Shown here piece after piece: positions 32,082 to 39,660 of a stretch of 64,000 bases of DNA. The DNA comes from Holophagales bacterium (GTDB lineage: Bacteria > Acidobacteriota > Thermoanaerobaculia > Multivoradales > JAGPDF01). Within the stretch, counting starts at the first letter, position 1. The number at the start of each line of letters is the position of its first letter. The DNA lies in the NCBI GenBank assembly GCA_016699405.1, contig CP064972.1:1457501-1521500 (forward strand), given 5' to 3'. The position numbers were made by a program, and so were the translations under genes. The notes beneath the pieces are model-generated. The model was given only the letters and a program-made list of their open reading frames with translations, ran no database searches and had not been told where the DNA came from.

Positions 32082-33293
32082 ATGTCCGCACCCCAACCCG
32101 CCCCGGCCCCGGTCATCTCGGCCCGAGCGCTCAGCAAGTCCTACGCGACCTATGGGTCGAGTTGGCAGCGCCTCGGCGCGCTTGCCGGACTGGGCGCCCC
32201 CGGTCGCCGCCATGTGGCGCTCGCCGATGTCAGCTTCGTTCTGCAGAAGGGCGAGAGTCTCGGACTCATCGGCGAAAACGGTGCCGGGAAGAGCACCCTG
32301 CTCAAGATCGTTGCCGGCGTCACGGCTCCGACGAGCGGTCAGGTCGGGGTGACCGGCCGGATCACCTCGCTGCTCGAGCTCGGGAGCGGCTTTCACCCGG
32401 AGTTCACCGGCCGGCAGAACATCCAGCTCAACGCCGCATTGATCGGCCTCTCCGCCACCGAAACCGCAGAACGCACCCCGGCAATCCTCGACTTCGCCGA
32501 GCTCGGGGAGTTCATCGACCGACCGGTGCGCACCTACTCGACCGGCATGGCCATGCGACTCGGCTTCGCGATCGCCACCTCGGTCGAGCCAGACGTTCTC
32601 ATCGTCGACGAGGCGCTTTCGGTCGGCGACGGCTACTTCCAGAAGAGGTGCATGGACCGGATGCTCGACTTCGTCGAGCGTGGAGGGACCCTGCTCTTCT
32701 GCTCGCACGCGATGTACTACGTCTCCACCTTCTGTGAGCGGGCGATCTGGCTCTCGAAAGGGGAGGTCGTCTCCTTCGGACCGGCCAGCGACGTGATCCG
32801 GGAGTACGAAGAACACCTGACGAGAAAGTCCGCTCCGAGGGTGAGGCCCGACGAGCTTGCCGTCCACCACGACGTCGCAGCGCCCCGGCCGGGGAGAATC
32901 CGTGCCGTGCGGCTGGAGCCCAGCCGAGGCGAGCACCCGTTTCTCCGGCGAGGCGAGACGCTCCGCATCGGTGTCGACTGGGAGGCCGACTCGCCGGACC
33001 TGGAATTTCACCTCGGGATCGGTGTCAATCGCAGCGACGAAGTCGAGGTCATGTCGTTCGCCACGCATCTTTCCGGAGTGCCGCCCTTCTCCGGTTCGAC
33101 CCGCTACCACGCCGAGCTCGAGATCCCGGACCTGCCGCTGACCAAGGGCGAGTTCGTCCTCTACGCCTTTCTCCTCGATCGTGTCGGTCTGCACGTGTTC
33201 GACCGCCACGTCATCCGTCCCGCGTTCAGTATCCAGGGCGGGCGGTATCAGCTCGCCCTGCTGGAGACGGCGCACCGCTGGATCGTGAAGTGA
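32082..33293 (+). CDS. wzt: Polysaccharide ABC transporter ATPase with C-terminal cargo-binding domain
   Basis: This cytoplasmic ATPase pairs with Wzm to export O-antigen-like polysaccharide. The 403-residue product has Walker A GENGAGKST near residue 64 and the signature YSTGMAMRLGFA. Walker B VEPDVLIVDEAL and switch CSHAMYYV are also present. About 140 residues after residue 260 form a beta-rich domain (RRGETLRIGVDWEAD, GIGVNRSDEVEVM) like the Wzt carbohydrate-binding domain that recognises the capped glycan end. The ATG at 32082 is preferred over an upstream in-frame ATG. Wzm is 8.6 kb upstream. Confidence 0.92.
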   Translation: MSAPQPAPAPVISARALSKSYATYGSSWQRLGALAGLGAPGRRHVALADVSFVLQKGESLGLIGENGAGKSTLLKIVAGVTAPTSGQVGVTGRITSLLELGSGFHPEFTGRQNIQLNAALIGLSATETAERTPAILDFAELGEFIDRPVRTYSTGMAMRLGFAIATSVEPDVLIVDEALSVGDGYFQKRCMDRMLDFVERGGTLLFCSHAMYYVSTFCERAIWLSKGEVVSFGPASDVIREYEEHLTRKSAPRVRPDELAVHHDVAAPRPGRIRAVRLEPSRGEHPFLRRGETLRIGVDWEADSPDLEFHLGIGVNRSDEVEVMSFATHLSGVPPFSGSTRYHAELEIPDLPLTKGEFVLYAFLLDRVGLHVFDRHVIRPAFSIQGGRYQLALLETAHRWIVK

Positions 33294-33509
33294 GGCGCTG
33301 GTTTCCGATCATCGCCGCGTTGGCTTCGCCCTCGGCGGTCATTCCTCCTGGTCCGCCCATGGGCCAGTCCGGTCGCTTGATTCGAGTACCCAGCGAGCGA
33401 ACCCACGACGAGAGCGCCGGGAGCCGAGTGGTACCATCCACGCTCGTCGCCACGCGAGTGCGATCCCCGAGATTCCGGCAGGCGTGAACGCGAAACGCAC
33501 GGAGCACCG

Positions 33510-34625
33510 ATGAACGACACCCCACACGGCCGGATACTGGCAGCGAACGAGTCCACCCGACTCGTCAGCGAGCCATTCCTGGCTGCGTTTCCCGACAAGA
33601 TCCGAAATCCGCTCACCGACCGAGAGCTCCGCTCCGACGACCCGGCGTTCGTCGCGATGAGCCGGATTCTGTCCGGGGAAGCGGGAATCCTCGAGCTGCA
33701 CGAGCAGCTGCGTCGGCGCCTCGTCGACGAGGGCTGGCTCATCGAAGATGCGCCGCGACTGGCCGAGCGCTTCCGTCTCAAGTACGTCTCGCTCGAGGCC
33801 AGCACCGTTTGCAACCAGGCGTGCTACTTCTGTCCGGTGTCGGTCGACCGCCGCGCGGACCACGCGATGACGATGGAGTTCTACGAGCGCATCGTCGCCC
33901 AGCTCGCGGCGTACAAATCGACGATCGACGGCGTCTCGATGATCCACTACAACGAGCCGACGGCCGACAAGCGATTCCTCGAGCAGGTGGCGATGCTGAA
34001 GCGGTATGGACTGCCTCCCGCCGTGCTGACCAACGCCACCGGGCTCACGCCGCAGCGCGTGGACAAGCTCCTCGAGATGGGAGGGTTGCGTTACCTCTCG
34101 ATCAACCTCTCGACGCTTGACCGCGAGCGCTATCGCGTCGAGAGAGGCGGCGACCATCTGCCGATCGTCTTGCGGCACCTCGACTACCTCAAGGACAAGC
34201 CACTCGCGCCGCAAATGGACATGGCGGTGCTCGGGACGGGTGACGAGAGACATCGAAGGGACTTCGCCGAGATCGAGGAGCGCTTCCGCGGCAGTCGGTT
34301 CAACGTGGTGTTCTACGAGGTGATGGACCGTGCCGGGGCTGTGCCGATCGGGCTTCGCCCCATCAGCCGGCAGGTCCGCCTCTGCGGGTGCGAGCAGACC
34401 GGCTCGCGACCGGTCGAATGGGTCCACGTGAACCCGATGGGCCAGTGCGTTCTCTGCTGCCAGGATTATCACGACCGGTACGTCGTGGGCGACCTCAACG
34501 TCGAGACGCTCGACGAGATCCTCGGTGGCGAACGGATGGCGCTCTACCGGCGTTGGGTCTACGGGATGGAGGAGGCGCCCGCCGACTTCATCTGCCGCGG
34601 CTGCATCTATGCGCTGACGCGCTGA
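33510..34625 (+). CDS. Radical SAM protein with SPASM-like C-terminal cysteines
   Basis: This 371-residue protein has an N-terminal extension of about 90 residues and then the radical SAM cluster motif CNQACYFC (C101, C105, C108). A TIM-barrel core follows, with LTNATGLTPQRVDKLLE and INLSTLDRERYR. The C-terminal cysteines (CGCEQTG, CVLCCQDYHDRYVVGDLN, CRGC) fit a SPASM domain holding further Fe-S clusters. Such enzymes modify peptides, sugars or proteins. It lies at the head of the glycosyltransferase series, 216 bp after wzt. The substrate is unknown. Confidence 0.85.
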   Translation: MNDTPHGRILAANESTRLVSEPFLAAFPDKIRNPLTDRELRSDDPAFVAMSRILSGEAGILELHEQLRRRLVDEGWLIEDAPRLAERFRLKYVSLEASTVCNQACYFCPVSVDRRADHAMTMEFYERIVAQLAAYKSTIDGVSMIHYNEPTADKRFLEQVAMLKRYGLPPAVLTNATGLTPQRVDKLLEMGGLRYLSINLSTLDRERYRVERGGDHLPIVLRHLDYLKDKPLAPQMDMAVLGTGDERHRRDFAEIEERFRGSRFNVVFYEVMDRAGAVPIGLRPISRQVRLCGCEQTGSRPVEWVHVNPMGQCVLCCQDYHDRYVVGDLNVETLDEILGGERMALYRRWVYGMEEAPADFICRGCIYALTR

Positions 34626-34659
34626 GCGCGCGGGCGCGGGATCCGAGGGCGACGCGAGG

Positions 34660-35622
34660 ATGATCTTCTACCTCTGTCCGGACCATCCCGAGCCGAGTTG
34701 GGGCGTGGGGATGCTCTACGAGCACGTCGCGCTGCTGCGGCGGGACGGATTCGCGGCCTGTGTTCTCCACCATCGACGACCATTCCGGCCCTTCTGGAGG
34801 ACGCTCGACGAGCCATTGGTCTATCTCGACGACCGCGACTACTCGCCGACAGCGGACGACCTCCTCGTCGTGCCGGAGATCCTCGCCGCCACCGATGCGG
34901 CAGTGACCTTCCCCGGTCGGCGGATCGTCTTCGTGCAGGGCAGCTTCCTCGTGCTTCGCGGCCTCGGGGGGCGCGACGGCTACCCGGATCTCGGCTATCG
35001 GGCGGCGATGGCGGTGCTGCCGCACGTGGCCCACGTCGTCGAGCGGCACTTCGGGCTGGGCGCCACTCTGATCCCTCCGTTCGTCGCACCCCTCTTCTTC
35101 GAGCGCCACGAGACGGAACGAAGAGAGCAACGCGTCCTTCTTGTCAGCAAGCCGGGCTACGCCGCAGCCGGTCTGCCGGACGAGCCGATCGCCGCTTCGC
35201 TGCTCGAGCGAGCGATCGCCCGGCGCCCGACCTGGAGTTTCCAGGTGCTCAAAGGGATGTCGCATCCCGAGGTCGCCCGGCTCATGCGCACGTCGGAGCT
35301 CCTGGTGAACGTCAACTCGCACGAGGCGTTCAACTCCACCGTCCCGGAGGCGATGGCTGCCGGGTGCGTCCCGGTGTGCTACGAGGCGGTCGGCGGCCGG
35401 GACTTCCTACGCGACGGCGAGAACGCGCTGGTCCATTCGAACCACGACGTGTACGCGCTGGTGGAGCGCGTGATCGAGATCGTCGACGACTTTCCGGCAT
35501 GGTCGGCGAAGCTCGAACGGTTGCGGCAGGGTGGCGCAGCGACAGCGGGGTCGTTCCGGCCTGAAGCGACGGCTGCGGCGCTGGCTGGATTCTTCGGCAC
35601 CCTCCTGCGGTCCGGGGCATGA
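34660..35622 (+). CDS. Glycosyltransferase, GT4-like
   Basis: This 320-residue protein resembles the C-terminal half of GT-B glycosyltransferases, with VLKGMSHPEVARLMRTSELL, NVNSHEAFNSTVPEAMAAGC and VGGRDFLRDGENALV. The N-terminal half is short and divergent (MIFYLCPDHPEPSWGVGMLY). It overlaps the following aldo/keto reductase by 4 bp. Donor and acceptor are not predictable. It is probably one of the enzymes assembling the glycan exported by Wzm/Wzt. Confidence 0.8.
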   Translation: MIFYLCPDHPEPSWGVGMLYEHVALLRRDGFAACVLHHRRPFRPFWRTLDEPLVYLDDRDYSPTADDLLVVPEILAATDAAVTFPGRRIVFVQGSFLVLRGLGGRDGYPDLGYRAAMAVLPHVAHVVERHFGLGATLIPPFVAPLFFERHETERREQRVLLVSKPGYAAAGLPDEPIAASLLERAIARRPTWSFQVLKGMSHPEVARLMRTSELLVNVNSHEAFNSTVPEAMAAGCVPVCYEAVGGRDFLRDGENALVHSNHDVYALVERVIEIVDDFPAWSAKLERLRQGGAATAGSFRPEATAAALAGFFGTLLRSGA

Positions 35623-36488
35623 ACCTTCCGCCGATCGGCTTCGGCTGTTCGCCGTTCCGTCCGGGCGGCAGGTGGGTCGACCTCGAAGCCGCCGTGACGA
35701 CGGCGCTCGCCGTCGGCTACCGACTGCTGGACACGGCCGAGCTCTACGGCAACGAGCGGCAGGTCGGGCGCGCGCTCGATGCGCCCACCTCACCGCCACG
35801 CCGTGACGTGGTCGTCGTCGGCAAGGCCTGGAGGACGAGCTTCCGCCCCGACCGTCTCCGCGCCGCCTGCGAGGCCTCGCTGCTCCGCCTGGGTCTTGCC
35901 GAGTTCGACCTCTACCTCCTGCATGCACCGGAGGCATGGAGACATGTCGCGCCGCTGGGCGATGTCGAGGAGCTCGGCCGGGCCGAGCTCGAGCGGCGCG
36001 CCCTGCCGCGCGAGGCCGACGGACGAATCGCCAGCGACGACGTGGCGCCGTCCGAGACCTGGGGGGCGATGGTCGAGCTCGCCGAGCGTGGGCTCGCCAC
36101 GGCCATCGGCGTCAGCAATTTCTCGCCGACGGAGATCGAACAACTGGGGCACCCTCGGCCCAGCTGCAACGAGATCGAGCATCATCCGCTGGCGATGCAT
36201 GCCGACACGGTGGCGTGGTGCCGGAGGGAGGGGATTGCCTTGCTCGGGCACTCACCCCTCTCGACCGCCGGAGTGCTGGAGCTGCCGGAGGTCACCTCGG
36301 TGGCCCGGCGCATCGGTCGTTCGCCGGCGCAGGTCCTCCTGCGCTGGTGTCTCCAGAAGGGCCTGACGCCGTTGCCGTCGAGCGGTGACGAACGCCATCT
36401 CCGGGAGAACCTCGAAGCGCTTCGTTTCACCCTGGACGATGCGGCGATGACGGCAATCGACGCCTCGTCGGCCGGTGGAAGAGCATGA
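35619..36488 (+). CDS. Aldo/keto reductase
   Basis: This 289-residue NADPH-dependent oxidoreductase of the AKR superfamily retains the catalytic tetrad: D38 and Y43 in LLDTAELYGNE, K69 in VVGKAW and H102 in LYLLHAPEAW. AIGVSNFSPTEIEQL and the C-terminal cofactor-binding segment LPSSGDERHLRENLEAL are also present. It overlaps both neighbours by 4 bp inside the glycosyltransferase series. That suggests reduction of a sugar intermediate, though no substrate can be assigned. Confidence 0.9.
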   Translation: MNLPPIGFGCSPFRPGGRWVDLEAAVTTALAVGYRLLDTAELYGNERQVGRALDAPTSPPRRDVVVVGKAWRTSFRPDRLRAACEASLLRLGLAEFDLYLLHAPEAWRHVAPLGDVEELGRAELERRALPREADGRIASDDVAPSETWGAMVELAERGLATAIGVSNFSPTEIEQLGHPRPSCNEIEHHPLAMHADTVAWCRREGIALLGHSPLSTAGVLELPEVTSVARRIGRSPAQVLLRWCLQKGLTPLPSSGDERHLRENLEALRFTLDDAAMTAIDASSAGGRA

Positions 36489-37747
36489 GACGCGGCGAAC
36501 CCGTCGGCGACACGGTGCCCGACGCCTCCGCCCCGTCGGGCCTCGCCAACCCGGTGCCGAGCCCGCTCGTCGACGGCGGAGCGGAGATCGCGGGGTCCGG
36601 TGGTCGCGTCAATCCGCCGTCGACGCATCCGGTTGCTCCCGAGCTGGCAGTCGTTCTCGTGCACTATCGGACCCCGGATCTCTTGGCGAGAGCGCTCGGC
36701 GCCCTGCAAGACGATGCCAGGGAGAGCGGCATCTCGGCCGAGTGGGTGATCGTCGACAACGGCAGCACCGAAGCGGAACGCGCGAAGCTCGCGACGCTGC
36801 CGGCTCGTCTGATCGAGCCGGGCGCCAACCTCGGGTACGCCGGCGGGATCGGCCGCGGCGTGGCCGAGACCCGAGCTGCTTTCCTGCTCTTCGCCAATCC
36901 GGATGTGCTGGTGCAGCCCGGCTGTCTCGCGGCGCTGCTCCAGGCACTCCGCCATGGCGCAGCAGCGGCTGGCCCGCGGTTCTTCTGGGATCGACCGGAC
37001 GGCTACCTGCTCCCTCCGACTGAACGTCGCGAGCTCGTCGACGAGTGCTGGTCGCGCCTCGGGCGACTTGGCGAGCCCTTCCGTCGGCGAGCCGTGGGCC
37101 GCTGGAGGAAGCACGCATGTCGGCATTGGACGGCGAGCGAGCCGTTGGCAACGCCAACGCTGAGCGGGGCCCTGTTGGCGGTCTCGCGCTCGGCTTGGGA
37201 CCGGGTCGGTCCGATGGACGCCGAGTACCGACTGTATTTCGAAGAGTGCGATTGGCTGACGCGAGCGCGGCGGGCGGGGCTGCCGACCGTCCTCGTCCCC
37301 GCGGCGACGGCGATTCACTTCTTCGGTCGCAGTGCCCGACTCGAGCCAGAGGTCGCTGCTTGGTTCGCCGAATCGGAACAACGCTTTCGCCGTCTCCACT
37401 TCCGCCGGGGTGCCCGGATCCTCCTCGCGATTCTCGATCGGATTCCTGTCCCATCCGGTGCGGGAACGGTCCTGCCGGCTCCGCCGACCGACCTCTCCCG
37501 CCTGGTTCCGGCTGCGCGAGCGGGCGATGCTCGGTGGATCGAGCTCTCGCCGCTTGCCGCCGGATTCCCGGCGGCCGGGCGAAAGGTCTTGGCCGGCGAT
37601 CCGTTGGAGCTTGGCCTGACAGCCGAAGCGCTGGGGCGGCTCGATCCAGGTGTCTGGCGCCTGGCGATCTGTGACGATCAGCAGCGCGAGATCGCGGCTT
37701 GTCGGTTCGTCAAGGAAGAGCAACGGCCCGGGCCGAGCGGCGGTTGA
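36485..37747 (+). CDS. Glycosyltransferase family 2, rhamnosyltransferase-like
   Basis: This 420-residue protein has an N-terminal linker of about 50 residues and then a GT-A core: VVLVHYRTPDLLARAL, VIVDNGSTEAE, GANLGYAGGIGRG, FLLFANPDVLVQPG (the DxD-like NPD) and YFEECDWLTRARRAG. About 120 C-terminal residues form a separate, unassigned domain. It starts in an ATGA overlap with the aldo/keto reductase and converges on the minus-strand GNAT gene 37 bp away. Confidence 0.88.
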   Translation: MRRGEPVGDTVPDASAPSGLANPVPSPLVDGGAEIAGSGGRVNPPSTHPVAPELAVVLVHYRTPDLLARALGALQDDARESGISAEWVIVDNGSTEAERAKLATLPARLIEPGANLGYAGGIGRGVAETRAAFLLFANPDVLVQPGCLAALLQALRHGAAAAGPRFFWDRPDGYLLPPTERRELVDECWSRLGRLGEPFRRRAVGRWRKHACRHWTASEPLATPTLSGALLAVSRSAWDRVGPMDAEYRLYFEECDWLTRARRAGLPTVLVPAATAIHFFGRSARLEPEVAAWFAESEQRFRRLHFRRGARILLAILDRIPVPSGAGTVLPAPPTDLSRLVPAARAGDARWIELSPLAAGFPAAGRKVLAGDPLELGLTAEALGRLDPGVWRLAICDDQQREIAACRFVKEEQRPGPSGG

Positions 37748-37784
37748 TTCCGTTCATCGACTGGGCGAAGCCGGCCGACACGGA

Positions 37785-38849
37785 TCAGAAGAGGTCGCTG
37801 TCGCCTCGAGTGTAGTAGAGGCTGTCGCGGAAGGCCGGCAACGGATCGGTGTCCAGTCCTGGAACGAAGACGAATCCGAGGGCCTGAGGCTCGGCCTCGA
37901 CGTGGAATCCGAGCTCGGCGAGCTGAGTGGACCACCAGGGTGGATTTCGCGAGAACCAGCCGTCCACTTGCTCGAGGTCGTTGCCGAGCTCTCCTTCCAG
38001 GACGTGATCGAGCAGGCGGGCTGCGGCTCCGGTCGCTGTCGGGTCGAACAGCGCATCGCCCCAGAGCAGCCGCGGGCCTTCGCGGCGAAAGACCGACCAA
38101 CCGAGAATCTCGCCGCGCAGAGTGACGGCGAATGCCCGATAGTCCCGGCCCGAAGCCGCCCCGTAGCGCCAAGCAAGGTAAGCCGCATCCCGACGCACGA
38201 GGTAGCGGTAGCCGTGACGGACCCGCTCGAAGAGCGCGTCGAGACGGCGATCGCGAGGGTCCAGCACCTCGACGCGAGCGCCCCAGAGCCTCAAGGATCG
38301 CCCGCTCGCGCGAGTCGACTCGGCCAGCCGAGCGGGGCGCAGCACGCACTGACGAGCCTCTTCGAGCTCGCGAGCTCCGACGTAGCGCAACGAGAAGCGG
38401 TGAATGTTGCCGGTATTGAATCCGTAGCTGAAGGCCACACGGTCCGCACGACGGCGGGCGTAGAAGGTCGCGGCCAGGCGAGCGAGAAGGCTCGTCGGTC
38501 CGCGACCGAGGTGGCGGACCTCGGGTGCGGTCATCGTGTCGCCGACTTGCGAGGCGACGAGGTCGCGCCATCCTCCGCCGAACTGCCGGTGAAAACGCAC
38601 TGGATAGCCGGAGTAGTGGCCGACGATCCGGTCGTTCGGATCGACCGCGAGCTCGATCCAGGGCCCACCGAAGGGATTGACGCGGTAAAGCCAATTCCAC
38701 TGTTCGAGCGAGCGTTGGACGTGGAAACATCGCTCGAAGAGTCTCAGGATCTCGGATTCGTCCCCAGGACGGTAGGCCCGGAGGCGGACCTCTGCGGAGC
38801 TCAGTCGGGCAACGGGCGAGTCCGGCCGGGTGTCTTCGAGATCGGTCAT
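37785..38849 (-). CDS. GNAT-family N-acetyltransferase-like protein
   Basis: This 354-residue protein has two GNAT-like halves. The N-terminal half includes RLRAYRPGDESEILRLFERC and IVGHYSGYPVRF. The C-terminal half includes YRAFAVTLRGEILGWSVFRR and RLLDHVLEGE. It may acylate an amino sugar or a peptide. It is the only minus-strand gene in the polysaccharide locus and faces away from the following glycosyltransferase. The ATG at 38849 is chosen because upstream in-frame sequence runs into the divergent gene. Confidence 0.75.
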   Translation of the reverse strand: MTDLEDTRPDSPVARLSSAEVRLRAYRPGDESEILRLFERCFHVQRSLEQWNWLYRVNPFGGPWIELAVDPNDRIVGHYSGYPVRFHRQFGGGWRDLVASQVGDTMTAPEVRHLGRGPTSLLARLAATFYARRRADRVAFSYGFNTGNIHRFSLRYVGARELEEARQCVLRPARLAESTRASGRSLRLWGARVEVLDPRDRRLDALFERVRHGYRYLVRRDAAYLAWRYGAASGRDYRAFAVTLRGEILGWSVFRREGPRLLWGDALFDPTATGAAARLLDHVLEGELGNDLEQVDGWFSRNPPWWSTQLAELGFHVEAEPQALGFVFVPGLDTDPLPAFRDSLYYTRGDSDLF

Positions 38850-38907
38850 CGCGGAGGGTGCGGTCGCTTGGGCCGGGTGTGACGCGATGCTGCCCGGACG
38901 ACAGACG

Positions 38908-38922
38908 TAGAATGACACAGCC
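38908..38922 (+). promoter_or_regulatory. TAGAAT box directly before the polyprenol-phosphate glycosyltransferase
   Basis: TAGAAT (38908-38913) ends 9 nt before ATG 38923 in the 73-bp divergent gap after the GNAT gene. There is no Shine-Dalgarno, and the arrangement fits a leaderless transcript. Confidence 0.4.
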
Positions 38923-39660
38923 ATGCGCCTGTCGATCGTCATTCCGGCCTTCAACGAGGAGTCCCGCATCGGCCCGACCCTCGAGAAGGTCCTCGAATTC
39001 GTGGCGACTCGCGAGGGTGGGGCCGAGGTGATCGTCGTTGACGACGGATCAGGCGACCGGACGGCGGCGACGGTCGACCCGTTCCGGGAACGCGGGGTCA
39101 TCCTCCTCCGACTGCCCGGCAATCGTGGCAAGGGGGCGGCGGTGCGTGCCGGGGTGACCGCGAGCCGTGGCGACACCGTCTTGCTCTCCGACGCCGACCT
39201 CTCGACGCCGATCGCCGAGCTCGCACGCCTCGAACCGCATCTCTCCGCGGCGCCGCTCGTCTTCGGCAGTCGCGGCCTGGACGATTCTCGCGTGGTGCGC
39301 CATCAGCCGTGGTACCGGCAGGCGATGGGGCGGGGGTTCAACCTGATCATCCGGGCGCTGGGCGTCGGGGGGCTGAGCGATACCCAGTGCGGCTTCAAGC
39401 TCTTCGACGGCAAGGTCGCGCGCGAGTTGTTCGCCGAGATGACCGTGGACGGATTCGCCTTCGACGTGGAGCTGGTCCTGCGGGCGCGCCAGCGGGGCCA
39501 TGCCATCGCCGAGGTGGGCGTCGAGTGGGCGAACGCCGACGGGTCGCGCGTCCATCCCGTCTGGTCGTCGCTCGGCATGCTGCGTGACGTGGTCCGCCTG
39601 CGCTGGCGGCTCGCCGCCCGTGGGCGCCCCGAGCCGTCGACCGAAAGGGGGGGCGCGTGA
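38923..39660 (+). CDS. Polyprenyl-phosphate glycosyltransferase (ALG5/DPM-like GT2)
   Basis: This 245-residue GT-A enzyme has SIVIPAFNEESRIGPTLEKV, VIVVDDGSGDRTA, NRGKGAAVRAGVTASRGD and LLSDADLSTP (DAD metal site). SDTQCGFKLFDG and FAFDVELVLRA are also present; these two together are typical of dolichyl-phosphate beta-glucosyltransferase-like enzymes. It probably loads a sugar onto a lipid carrier. No C-terminal membrane helix is visible. It overlaps the next gene by 4 bp (GTGA). Confidence 0.9.
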   Translation: MRLSIVIPAFNEESRIGPTLEKVLEFVATREGGAEVIVVDDGSGDRTAATVDPFRERGVILLRLPGNRGKGAAVRAGVTASRGDTVLLSDADLSTPIAELARLEPHLSAAPLVFGSRGLDDSRVVRHQPWYRQAMGRGFNLIIRALGVGGLSDTQCGFKLFDGKVARELFAEMTVDGFAFDVELVLRARQRGHAIAEVGVEWANADGSRVHPVWSSLGMLRDVVRLRWRLAARGRPEPSTERGGA

